From: Dehalococcoidales bacterium
GTDB lineage: Bacteria; Chloroflexota; Dehalococcoidia; Dehalococcoidales; UBA5627
Assembly: GCA_028706995.1 (NCBI GenBank)
Contig: JAQTVR010000040.1
Location: 1-8,592, forward strand
Direction: 5' to 3'
Length of the DNA stretch: 8,592 bases
Under the pieces are notes generated by a model, which saw only the letters and a program-made list of their open reading frames with translations, ran no database searches and was not told the origin of the DNA. The position numbers and the translations under genes are program-made. Below are positions 1-7,001 of this stretch, one piece after another; within the stretch, counting starts at the first letter, position 1; each line of letters begins with the position of its first letter.

Positions 1-26
1 AATAAAAAGAAGATACCAGGCGTGAT

Positions 27-60
27 AGAGCTGAGGCAGGAACCTCGGCTCTTTTTATTA
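27..60 (+). terminator. Intrinsic terminator of the gene upstream of recX
   Basis: A stem pairs 27-36 with 43-52 (core GAGCTGAGG / CCTCGGCTC, one G·T pair) around a 6-nt loop, followed by a run of five T and then ATTATT. This is a textbook Rho-independent terminator for plus-strand transcription. The upstream gene lies almost wholly outside the window. Its stop could be TAA at 3-5 or TGA at 23-25, depending on frame. Because recX follows, recA is the expected upstream gene, but nothing in these 26 bases proves it. Confidence 0.85.
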
Positions 61-79
61 TTGAGAGGTTACGGAATAA

Positions 80-721
80 GTGAAAATAATAACCGGCCTG
101 TCCGGGAGTCAAGGGCATAGCAAATCAATAAGCCTGTTTTTAGATGATAAATTTGCTTTCAAATTGGAAGCCGAAATAGTTCTAAAAGAAGGGCTCCAGG
201 TGGGGCAGGAATTGTCCTTGGAGCAGATTGAAGCACTGAAGAAAAACAATCAATATCAAAAGTGCCGGGATACTGCTCTCAAATACCTGGATTACAGGCC
301 TCGCAGTGAGTATGAAATGAACCAGCGTTTAATAAAACGCGGTTTTACCGATAATGATATTAAAGCTGTCCTTGATAGTCTTAAAAAACAGGGTTTTTTG
401 GATGATAGCAGTTTTGCCAGGTTCTGGAAAGATAACAGGCAATCGTTCAATCCTCGCAGCCGTAGATTGACCGAAATTGAACTCAGGCAGAAAGGCGTTT
501 CCAGGGAGATCATAGAACAGGAAGTAAGTACTATCGATGATTCTGAAAATGCTTACAGGGCAGCGGCAAGCCGCGCACGCAATTTAATAGCGGCTGATTA
601 CCAGGGTTTTCGCCGTCGATTGGGTGAATATTTAAAGCGGCGGGGCTTTGGTTATAATGTGATAAACACTACCATAATGCGTTTATGGCAGGAAAGAGAG
701 GGAAGTCGGATAGATGATTAA
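80..721 (+). CDS. recX: RecX, regulatory protein of RecA
   Basis: 213-residue RecX, a cytoplasmic protein that binds RecA filaments and modulates recombination and SOS activity. The all-helical three-repeat architecture is visible. Repeat 1 spans about 62-106 (ALKYLDYRPRSEYEM, then IKRGF and LKKQGFLDD). Repeat 2 spans about 108-150 (FARFWKDNR, then ELRQKGVSREII). Repeat 3 spans about 155-205 (YLKRRGFGYNVI). An N-terminal extension of about 60 residues precedes repeat 1, as is common in Firmicutes and Chloroflexi members. The start is GTG at 80, with GAGAGG at 63-68 as a somewhat distant ribosome binding site. It sits just downstream of a terminator, as recX does after recA in many bacteria, so its expression may depend on terminator read-through; no separate promoter is evident. 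The family call is firm; the exact start is less so. Confidence 0.93.
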   Translation: MKIITGLSGSQGHSKSISLFLDDKFAFKLEAEIVLKEGLQVGQELSLEQIEALKKNNQYQKCRDTALKYLDYRPRSEYEMNQRLIKRGFTDNDIKAVLDSLKKQGFLDDSSFARFWKDNRQSFNPRSRRLTEIELRQKGVSREIIEQEVSTIDDSENAYRAAASRARNLIAADYQGFRRRLGEYLKRRGFGYNVINTTIMRLWQEREGSRIDD

Positions 722-722
722 A

Positions 723-737
723 CCGGTATTTTACCGG
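723..737 (+). repeat. Short perfect inverted repeat in the recX-rny gap
   Basis: CCGGTA and TACCGG form a perfect 6-bp stem closed by TTT, starting 2 nt after the recX stop codon. There is no following T-run, so it is not a convincing intrinsic terminator. It could be a 3'-end-stabilising hairpin or an RNA processing site between recX and rny. The rest of this 84-nt gap is A/T-rich and ends in the AGGGGG ribosome binding site of rny (789-794). Confidence 0.4.
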
Positions 738-805
738 AGATCAAATACAAATAGCTATTCGGTTTACCCATAAACTAATAAATAGAATAGGGGGAAAACT
801 ATAAA

Positions 806-2353
806 ATGGAAGAGCTTGGATTACCAGTAATATTAGCCATTTTTTTCAGTTTTGTAATCGGTGTCATTTTCGGTGGAATGGCAGCCTTTCTTTCCAGGAG
901 TATGTTGGCTAATCATCAGATTAAAATTGCTCAGAGAAAGGCCACCAAATTGCTGGCTGAAACTAGATTGGAAGCTAAGGATATCCTCGATGAAAACAAG
1001 AAAGAGATAGATAAACTCAAGTCAGTGAATGAAGCCGAATACAGGGAGAGACGTACGGAGATACAGAGGCAGGAAAATCGCCTGACACAGAAAGAAGCTA
1101 CATTAGAGCACAAGTTGGAAGATGCGGTGCAACGCGAACGGAATCTTATTACCAAGGAGAAAGACCTGGATTCTATCAAGGCTAACCTGATAGAGGTTAA
1201 AGAAAACCAGTTAAAACAACTCGAACTGGTTTCCAGTTTATCCAGTGATGAAGCCAAGCAACTGCTCTTGGATAAAATAGAGATGGAAATTCAGGAAGAA
1301 GCCGGGCGGCGTATTCGCGATTGGGAAATTAAAATAAAAGAGGAAGCTGAGGATAAAGCCCGCAATATCCTGGCACAGGTTATCCAGCGCAGCGCCTCTG
1401 ATGTTGTTTCGGAAACAACCGCCAGTGTAGTAACTATACCCAACGATGAAATGAAAGGCAGGCTTATCGGGCGCGAGGGACGCAATATCCGGGCGCTGGA
1501 GCAGGCTACAGGAGTCGACCTGATTATCGATGACACTCCGGAAGCAGTAACCATTTCCAGTTTCGATCCGGTGCGTCGCGAGATAGCTTATCGGGCTTTA
1601 AATAAACTTATCCTCGACGGCCGTATTCATCCGGCACGTATTGAGGAAATCGTTGCTAAGGCAAAAGCGGAAGTAGAAGCTACCATTATCCAGACGGGAG
1701 AACAGTCGGCCTTTCAGGTAGGAGTTACCAGGCTGCATCCGGAACTTATAAAGCTGCTGGGGCGACTTAAATACCGTACCAGCTATGGTCAGAATGTACT
1801 GACTCACAGTATCGAAGTGGCTTATCTATCGGGGATGATCGCTTCGGAATTGGGAGTCAATGTTGCTCTGGCAAAGCGTGCAGGTCTTCTCCATGATATC
1901 GGCAAATCGGTAGATCGTGAAATCGAGGGGACTCATGCAGGTATCGGCGCAGATCTGGTCAAACAATGGGATAAATCCAAAGAAGTGGTCAAAGGTGTTG
2001 CCGAGCATCACATGGAGTCCGGGGATACCAGTATCTGGGGCTTTATAGTTTCTGCAGCGGATGCCATTTCCAGCGCCAGGCCGGGAGCCAGGCGTGAATC
2101 ACTGGAGAATTATATTAAGCGTTTGAAAGCGCTGGAAGAGATTGCTGATGGCTTCAAGGGAGTGGATAAATCATATGCCATTCAGGCAGGACGTGAAGTC
2201 CGCATAATGGTCAAACCGGATGAAATCGATGACCTGGCAGCTATGAGACTGGCTCGCGATATCGTTAAGAAGATTGAAGAAAGCCTTGAATACCCGGGAC
2301 AGATCAGGGTTATGGTTCTCAGAGAAACCCGGGCTATAGATTATGCAAAATAA
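806..2353 (+). CDS. rny: Ribonuclease Y
   Basis: 515-residue RNase Y, the membrane-anchored endoribonuclease that initiates mRNA decay in many bacteria lacking RNase E; the length is typical. One N-terminal membrane segment (about 7-29) is followed by a long charged coiled coil (about 38-190). A KH RNA-binding domain around 208-265 carries the GxxG loop in IGREGRNIR (221-229). An HD phosphohydrolase domain has H334 (LTHS) and the H363-D364 pair in LLHDIGK; further metal-site regions are AEHHM (399-403) and AADA (417-420), followed by the conserved RPGARRE. All expected catalytic residues are present. The start is ATG with AGGGGG about 11 nt upstream. The stop TAA is followed in the same frame by the ymdB reading frame. 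The recX-rny order is common in several phyla, so this gene is probably co-transcribed with its neighbours. Confidence 0.97.
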   Translation: MEELGLPVILAIFFSFVIGVIFGGMAAFLSRSMLANHQIKIAQRKATKLLAETRLEAKDILDENKKEIDKLKSVNEAEYRERRTEIQRQENRLTQKEATLEHKLEDAVQRERNLITKEKDLDSIKANLIEVKENQLKQLELVSSLSSDEAKQLLLDKIEMEIQEEAGRRIRDWEIKIKEEAEDKARNILAQVIQRSASDVVSETTASVVTIPNDEMKGRLIGREGRNIRALEQATGVDLIIDDTPEAVTISSFDPVRREIAYRALNKLILDGRIHPARIEEIVAKAKAEVEATIIQTGEQSAFQVGVTRLHPELIKLLGRLKYRTSYGQNVLTHSIEVAYLSGMIASELGVNVALAKRAGLLHDIGKSVDREIEGTHAGIGADLVKQWDKSKEVVKGVAEHHMESGDTSIWGFIVSAADAISSARPGARRESLENYIKRLKALEEIADGFKGVDKSYAIQAGREVRIMVKPDEIDDLAAMRLARDIVKKIEESLEYPGQIRVMVLRETRAIDYAK

Positions 2354-2419
2354 ACAGGAGGTTTCAGTAAGCGCTCGGTTTATGGATCGATAACTGGACC
2401 CTTGCTGAGTTATATAGTG
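2354..2419 (+). promoter_or_regulatory. Structured ymdB translation-initiation region (distant Shine-Dalgarno plus hairpin)
   Basis: A perfect AGGAGG lies at 2356-2361, but no ATG, GTG or TTG follows at normal spacing. The nearest in-frame starts are TTG at 2402 and GTG at 2417. Bases 2363-2371 (TTCAGTAAG) can pair with 2401-2409 (CTTGCTGAG) in a 9-bp stem with two G·T pairs. Inside it, 2377-2379 can pair with 2398-2400, and 2380-2383 with 2390-2393. Folding would bury TTG 2402 and leave 8 unpaired nt between AGGAGG and GTG 2417, an ideal spacing. The sequence facts are direct; use of the hairpin in initiation is inference. T4 gene 38 is a known case of a hairpin bringing a distant Shine-Dalgarno close to its start. 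Confidence 0.5.
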
Positions 2420-3184
2420 TTAATATTATCTTTTGGAGATATAATCGGCAGGCCCGGCAGACTGGCGATTGAAAAACTGCTGCCTGAGTTAAAGAGACAG
2501 TATAAACCTAATATTGTCATTGCTAACGGAGAGAATGTCGCCGGCGGTATCGGTTTGACCAAGCTGACAGCTGAAGATTTGTTTAAAGCCGGAGTTGATG
2601 TAATTACATCCGGCAATCATATATGGGCGCAGAAGGATATAATCCCCTGTCTCGATAGCGATATGCCGATCATCCGCCCGCTTAACTATCCCCCGGGGTT
2701 ACCCGGCAATGGCTACCTGGTGATTAAAAATAAGGTGTTGGTGGTCAATCTTATCGGAAGGACCTTTATCGGTAACTTCGATTGCCCGTTCCGGGCGATG
2801 GATAAACTGTTGTCGGAGATTCCGCAGTACAAAATCGTCATCATCGATTTTCATGCCGAAGCCACGTCGGAAAAGATGGCATTGGGAAGGTACCTCGATG
2901 GACGCGTCAGTGCCGTACTGGGAACGCATACTCACGTCGGTACTATCGATTTGCAAATATTGCCGCAGGGAACGGCCTATGTCACGGATATCGGAATGAC
3001 CGGCCCGGTCGATTCGGTTATCGGCGATGATGTCGATGCCGTTATCGAGCGCTTCTTAAGCATGATACCCAAACGTTTATCTGTCGGCAAAGGTAAAGTT
3101 TCAATCACGGCCATATTGACGGATATAGACGATGCCACTGGTAAGGCTAAAAGCATCGAAAGAATAACAAGGGAGATAGAGTAA
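2417..3184 (+). CDS. ymdB: YmdB-family metallophosphoesterase (TIGR00282)
   Basis: 255 residues from GTG 2417 (260 if TTG 2402 is used); the family is usually about 260-265. It is a dimetal calcineurin-like phosphodiesterase. The Bacillus YmdB member hydrolyses cyclic nucleotides in vitro and affects biofilm decisions. Numbered from GTG, the motifs are FGDIIGRPGR with metal-ligand D8, NGEN (37-40), SGNHIW with GNH at 66-68, FHAEATSEK starting at 145, GTHTHVGT (169-176) and DIGMTGP (191-197). Every expected ligand is present, so it should be active. GTG 2417 was chosen because family members begin immediately before this beta strand and GD motif, and because of the hairpin-bridged Shine-Dalgarno. 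It follows rny in the same frame and overlaps the next gene by 1 nt (TAATG). In vivo substrate unknown. Confidence 0.93.
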   Translation: MLILSFGDIIGRPGRLAIEKLLPELKRQYKPNIVIANGENVAGGIGLTKLTAEDLFKAGVDVITSGNHIWAQKDIIPCLDSDMPIIRPLNYPPGLPGNGYLVIKNKVLVVNLIGRTFIGNFDCPFRAMDKLLSEIPQYKIVIIDFHAEATSEKMALGRYLDGRVSAVLGTHTHVGTIDLQILPQGTAYVTDIGMTGPVDSVIGDDVDAVIERFLSMIPKRLSVGKGKVSITAILTDIDDATGKAKSIERITREIE

Positions 3185-4023
3185 TGGGACAAGTCGATTT
3201 GCACGTACACACCTCTGTCTCCGATGGCAAATATACCCCCGAAGAAGTCATAAAAAAAGCTGCAGGACTGGGGCTGAACTACATGGCGATTTGTGACCAT
3301 GATACCATCGATGGTATTGCTCCGGCGCTCAAGGCAGCTAAAGCTTTCCCGGAACTTAAAATTATCCCCGGTGTCGAGGTAAGCACTCTAGCTCCGGGCA
3401 GTGAAGTTCACATACTTGGTTATTTTATAGATTGCGACGACATCGAGTTTAAAAAAGTTTTGTCAGGTCTGAGCGATTCCCGTGTCGGCAGGGCGCAGGC
3501 AATGGTAGATAAGCTCAATGAAATGGGAATATATATAGAGTGGAAACGTGTCAGGGAACTGGCAGGGGAGGGCTGTATAGGTCGCCCGCATATTGCCAAC
3601 GCTATGCTGGAAAAAGGGTATATCTCTACTTTTAAGGAAGCCTTCGATAAGTATATAGCGCAGGGCGGACCGGCTTATGTTGAACGCAGTAAAATTACAC
3701 CGGCAGAGGCGGTACTGGTGATAATTAAAGCAAAAGGATTCCCGGTACTGGCGCATCCCTTCACCGTTAAAGAGCCGGAGAAGCTGATTGCAGAGCTTAA
3801 AGAAGCCGGACTGGTGGGGATGGAAGTATATTATAATAACTATTCACATGAAGAAAGAAAAGCCTTGGCCAGACTGGCTGCTAAATATAACCTGGTGGCT
3901 ACCGGTGGCAGCGATTACCATGGCATAGATGATGCTGTGGAAACGATGATCGGCGAAGCTAACGTGCCGCTGGAAGCCGCAGAACGATTAATAGCTTTAG
4001 CTGTTAAAAAGCGTAACTCATAG
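3184..4023 (+). CDS. PHP-domain phosphoesterase, RNase AM / nucleoside 3',5'-bisphosphate phosphatase type
   Basis: 279 residues, a complete PHP-domain hydrolase with a trinuclear metal site. Ligands seen are D5-H7-H9 in DLHVHTSVSDG, D38-H39-D40 in ICDHDT, E65 in PGVEVS, H76 in EVHILGY, H136 in GRPHI, H191 in LAHP and D244/H246 in GGSDYHG. This arrangement matches the YciV/TrpH group. Characterised members remove the 3' phosphate of nucleoside 3',5'-bisphosphates such as pAp, or act as 5'-3' exoribonucleases on short RNAs. The insert at about 95-175 (GRAQAMVDKLNEMG to GGPAYVERSKITPAEAV) is also typical. ATG 3184 overlaps the ymdB stop by one base, with GGGAG at 3171-3175 as ribosome binding site, so translational coupling is likely. 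The substrate is inferred from the family only; polymerase/histidinol-phosphatase PHP types fit less well. Confidence 0.88.
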   Translation: MGQVDLHVHTSVSDGKYTPEEVIKKAAGLGLNYMAICDHDTIDGIAPALKAAKAFPELKIIPGVEVSTLAPGSEVHILGYFIDCDDIEFKKVLSGLSDSRVGRAQAMVDKLNEMGIYIEWKRVRELAGEGCIGRPHIANAMLEKGYISTFKEAFDKYIAQGGPAYVERSKITPAEAVLVIIKAKGFPVLAHPFTVKEPEKLIAELKEAGLVGMEVYYNNYSHEERKALARLAAKYNLVATGGSDYHGIDDAVETMIGEANVPLEAAERLIALAVKKRNS

Positions 4024-4067
4024 CAGAATATATCAGGTTACAGCATATTACGTGTACGGGAGGATTT

Positions 4068-4757
4068 ATGACCCTTGAATTTATATTACTTCTAATCGGG
4101 GCTTATCTTTTAGGTTCTATCCATGCCGGGTATATGTTGCCCAAATGGTTTTACGGAATTGATATACGCGAACATGGCACAGGGAAAATCGGTGCTTCAA
4201 ACGTAATGCGGGTGACCTCGAAATGGATGGCGATTCCGGTCACGATTTTCGATATAGGCAAAGGAGCACTGGCAGTATGGATTGCGCAGCTTATGGAGTT
4301 GGGTGCTGCCACCCAGATAACTATAGGTATTGCCGTTGTAATCGGTCACAACTGGCCGATATTCCTTAACTTTAAAGGGGGACGCGGTATTTTTACCACT
4401 TTAGGAGTAATCATTCCGTTATCCCCATGGACGGGGCTTATCCTGCTTTTTATTACTTATATTTTTGCTCCGGTTAAGCAGGTGGCTTTTGGTGTTTTTC
4501 TGGGGTTGCTTTCCATGCCATTTCTAAGCTGGTTTTTATATGAGACATTGGGTATAGGTATAGAGGATAGATTACCCATAACCCTGGGCTTTGGCGCACT
4601 AACTCTGCTTGCACTGCTCAGAAGGGTGATAACCCCCAGAACTGCCCTCAGTCAATCGGTTCCAGCGTTAGAGTTATTTTTCAACCGCTTATTCTTTGAT
4701 AGAGACATCCGCGATAGCAAGGTATGGATAAATAGGAAATCGGGGGACAGGGATTAA
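4068..4757 (+). CDS. plsY: PlsY-like glycerol-3-phosphate acyltransferase (divergent)
   Basis: 229-residue integral membrane protein of the PlsY family, which transfers acyl groups from acyl-phosphate to sn-glycerol-3-phosphate as the first step of phospholipid synthesis. About six hydrophobic segments are visible (near 3-23, 54-76, 83-101, 112-134, 138-158, 168-186). Family motifs are present but altered: YLLGSI (13-18), HGTGKIGASN (36-45; usual form GSGNxGATN), FDIGKGA (61-67) and GHNWPIFLNFKGGRG (93-107; usual form ends GGKG). The usual C-terminal RHRxNIxRL-type motif is not recognisable. Instead a polar tail of about 40 residues makes the protein longer than the common ~200. Start ATG with GGGAGG at 4058-4063. 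It lies 44 nt after the PHP gene, so probably same operon. Family membership is clear; identical activity is not certain, and it could be a second PlsY paralog. Confidence 0.82.
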   Translation: MTLEFILLLIGAYLLGSIHAGYMLPKWFYGIDIREHGTGKIGASNVMRVTSKWMAIPVTIFDIGKGALAVWIAQLMELGAATQITIGIAVVIGHNWPIFLNFKGGRGIFTTLGVIIPLSPWTGLILLFITYIFAPVKQVAFGVFLGLLSMPFLSWFLYETLGIGIEDRLPITLGFGALTLLALLRRVITPRTALSQSVPALELFFNRLFFDRDIRDSKVWINRKSGDRD

Positions 4758-4813
4758 TAACCTGTACACGTTTGCGTTAAAATTTTCCGGTTAATTTAAA
4801 GTTTGGGGGAAAT

Positions 4814-6850
4814 ATGGCACCGCTTGATAGTATGCTTTTCGGTATATCCGGTTATGTCTTATTATGGATATTAACTATCATTGCTGCCGGATTGTTCACC
4901 TATCGTATATATAAACTCTTCCGCTATATTTCCTTAGGGCATACGGAGCAGGGTTATAGCCACTGGTGGCGGCGGGCATTCGAAGCCGTATTTACAGCGC
5001 TGACACACTGGGATCAGCTTAAGGACCTTTCCTTAAAAGACAGGGCGGGAATGACCCATGCGATGTTCCCTCTGGGATTTTCTATCTTCGTTATCTATTA
5101 CCTGGTATTTGTCATTATCGGTGCAGGTTTCGGTCTTTCGCCGTCACTTGAGTCGGGAGCCTTCTATTTCTATTATAGCTGGATTATGGATATCGTCGCC
5201 GTTATGGTGATTATTGCCGCCGTATGGGGACTGGTTCGCCGGTATATCGTAAAGCCGCCGAGATTAAAGAACGGGCAAACGATCGAAGCTGCTATCATCC
5301 TGGTCGGCGTTATACTTATTCCGCTGACATATCTTTTAAAAACAGCGACAAGTATATCCCTGGGTTATCCGCCGGCCGGACTGGGTGCTGTTTTGCCGCC
5401 GGCAAGCATGGTGTTGAGTGATCTTTTTAACGGTATAGGTACAAGTTTGTTGGAGACGTTAAACCTTGCTTTTTTCTGGATAAACTGGATAATAGTCCTT
5501 TTTACTCTGTTACTTATTGCTTATACCAGATATTTGCATATGGTCGCTTCGGTCTTGAACATCTTCTTTCGTTCGCCGCTGGCAAAGGGCGAACTTAGAA
5601 CGATAGACCTGGAAAGCGCCGAAACCTTTGGGGCTGCTGCAATAAACAACCTGTCGCAAAAGCAGATGCTGGATCTTTTTTCCTGTGTTTCCTGTGGCAA
5701 GTGCATGGAAGCCTGCCCGGCGACTGCCAGCGGTAAACCCCTCAACCCGAGGAACCTTATCCAGGAGCTCAAAATACAATTATTAAAAACTGCCCCGGCT
5801 CTTTTGAAGTCGACAGATAAAAAATCATCTGAAAGTTTGCCCGGTAACGTAATAGCTCAGGATGAAATATGGGCTTGCACAACCTGCCGCATTTGCGACG
5901 AGGTTTGCCCGGTTTATATTGAACATGTCGATAAAATAGTCGACCTCAGGCGTAACCTGGTGCTGGAACAGGCGGTGATGCCGGATACAGCAGAGCAGGC
6001 AATGAGAAATATCGAAGCAAGGGGCCATCCATGGCGTGGAACCACAGCTTCACGTACTGATTGGGCGGAAGGACTGGATATTAAAAATATATCCGAAGAT
6101 AGTAATATCGAATATCTCTTATGGGTGGGTTGTACAGGCGCGCTGGAAGAGCGGTGCATAAAGGTGATACGTTCGGTAACCGCAGTGATGAAAGCAGCGG
6201 GTATAAACTTTGCCATAATGGGGGATGAAGAGAGCTGTTGCGGAGAACCGGCCCGAAGGCTGGGTAACGAATACCTTTTCCAGATGCAGGCGGCCGGGAA
6301 TATCGAAAAACTGAAGAACTATAATATTAAGAAGATAGTCACCGTTTGTCCACATTGTTACAACACCATTAAAAACGAATATCCCCGGTTCGGCGGGCAT
6401 TTCGATATTATTCATCACAGCGAACTTATCGCCTCCTTGCTGGAAGAAGAAAAAGTAAAGATGAGTCAAACTGTCGGAGAGTCTGTTACTTATCATGATC
6501 CCTGTTATCTGGGCAGATATAACGATATTTATGAACAGCCCCGCAGGATACTTCAGATGTTGCCGGGCACTGAACTAATAGAAATGAAAGATAAAGGTAG
6601 AAAAAGCTTTTGTTGCGGCGCTGGCGGCGGGCATATGTGGATGGAGGGAAATACCGGATTGAGAATCAACGAAATGCGCATCGAGCAGGCACAAAAGACT
6701 GGAGCAAGGGTAATAGCTACGGCCTGTCCGTTTTGCCTGCAGATGTTTGAAGATGCCATAAAATCCAGGGGTTGCGAAGATCTGCTAAAAGTGGCCGATA
6801 TAGCCGAATTAGTGAATATGGCCTCTACAGCAGAGAGAAATCAAAAATAG
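4814..6850 (+). CDS. Membrane iron-sulfur oxidoreductase, HdrDE/EMO-like (CCG domain)
   Basis: 678 residues. The N-terminal NarI/HdrE-like membrane domain has about five helices (near 13-37, 84-106, 120-141, 157-178, 219-245). Candidate heme b ligands are H82 (MTHAMF) and H242 (YLHMV). Next come two 4Fe-4S motifs, C291/C294/C297/C301 and C355/C358/C361/C365, each followed by Pro. Two CCG (DUF224) domains end it, with C440, C475-C476-G and C512/C515 in the first and C564, C600-C601-G and C638/C641 in the second, as in heterodisulfide reductase HdrD. This order matches proteins proposed as ETF:(methyl)menaquinone oxidoreductases (EMO) in syntrophic fatty-acid oxidisers, which carry electrons between ETF and the quinone pool. 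No etfAB is adjacent, so the partner is unknown. Start ATG, GGGGGA 3 nt upstream. Heterodisulfide reduction is an alternative role. Confidence 0.88.
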   Translation: MAPLDSMLFGISGYVLLWILTIIAAGLFTYRIYKLFRYISLGHTEQGYSHWWRRAFEAVFTALTHWDQLKDLSLKDRAGMTHAMFPLGFSIFVIYYLVFVIIGAGFGLSPSLESGAFYFYYSWIMDIVAVMVIIAAVWGLVRRYIVKPPRLKNGQTIEAAIILVGVILIPLTYLLKTATSISLGYPPAGLGAVLPPASMVLSDLFNGIGTSLLETLNLAFFWINWIIVLFTLLLIAYTRYLHMVASVLNIFFRSPLAKGELRTIDLESAETFGAAAINNLSQKQMLDLFSCVSCGKCMEACPATASGKPLNPRNLIQELKIQLLKTAPALLKSTDKKSSESLPGNVIAQDEIWACTTCRICDEVCPVYIEHVDKIVDLRRNLVLEQAVMPDTAEQAMRNIEARGHPWRGTTASRTDWAEGLDIKNISEDSNIEYLLWVGCTGALEERCIKVIRSVTAVMKAAGINFAIMGDEESCCGEPARRLGNEYLFQMQAAGNIEKLKNYNIKKIVTVCPHCYNTIKNEYPRFGGHFDIIHHSELIASLLEEEKVKMSQTVGESVTYHDPCYLGRYNDIYEQPRRILQMLPGTELIEMKDKGRKSFCCGAGGGHMWMEGNTGLRINEMRIEQAQKTGARVIATACPFCLQMFEDAIKSRGCEDLLKVADIAELVNMASTAERNQK

Positions 6851-6996
6851 GTCTTATTTAGAAGTAGCTTGGTCCGCGTGGCAAGGTCGGCTATGGATTC
6901 CTTGGCGATATTATGGTGTTTCTGCGCGTCATTTGAGCGGCAGAACCCGAGCAATATTTTGCCATGGATTAGAGCTATATCTTTTTCAATCTTCAT
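6841..6996 (-). CDS. Possible small protein downstream of the DNA glycosylase gene
   Basis: A 51-codon open frame runs from ATG (6996) to TGA (6841-6843), beginning 5 nt after the stop of the glycosylase gene on the same strand. It overlaps the convergent oxidoreductase gene's 3' end by 10 bp. The product is basic, probably helical and without a signal peptide: it begins MKIEKDIALIHGK, has a His pair at 27-28, and ends KLLLNKTYF. I recognise no family. The ribosome binding site is weak (AAGAG close to the start), but its position suggests coupling to the preceding gene. It fills almost all of the 151-bp gap, which holds nothing else I can see apart from weak dyads. It could still be a chance open frame. 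Confidence 0.4.
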   Translation of the reverse strand: MKIEKDIALIHGKILLGFCRSNDAQKHHNIAKESIADLATRTKLLLNKTYF

Positions 6997-7001
6997 TTCT
7001 C

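Noticed and set aside
723..737. The CCGGTA/TACCGG hairpin as a terminator between recX and rny
   Set aside because: The stem is only 6 bp and no T-run follows; it is kept only as a short inverted repeat.
763..790. Possible promoter for rny (TTTACC with TAGAAT)
   Set aside because: Spacing is about 14 nt, the -35 match is poor, and the start point would fall on the ribosome binding site.
4772..4800. Possible promoter before the oxidoreductase gene (TTGCGT, 17 nt, TTTAAA)
   Set aside because: Both boxes match consensus weakly, and a transcript from it would start at the ribosome binding site.
6119..6496. Minus-strand open frame of about 125 codons inside the oxidoreductase gene
   Set aside because: The opposite strand encodes conserved CCG-domain cysteines here; the antisense product has no recognisable motif.
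6851..6920. Terminator for the plus-strand operon
   Set aside because: Only imperfect dyads such as CAAGG/CCTTG are present, with no stable stem and no T-tract.
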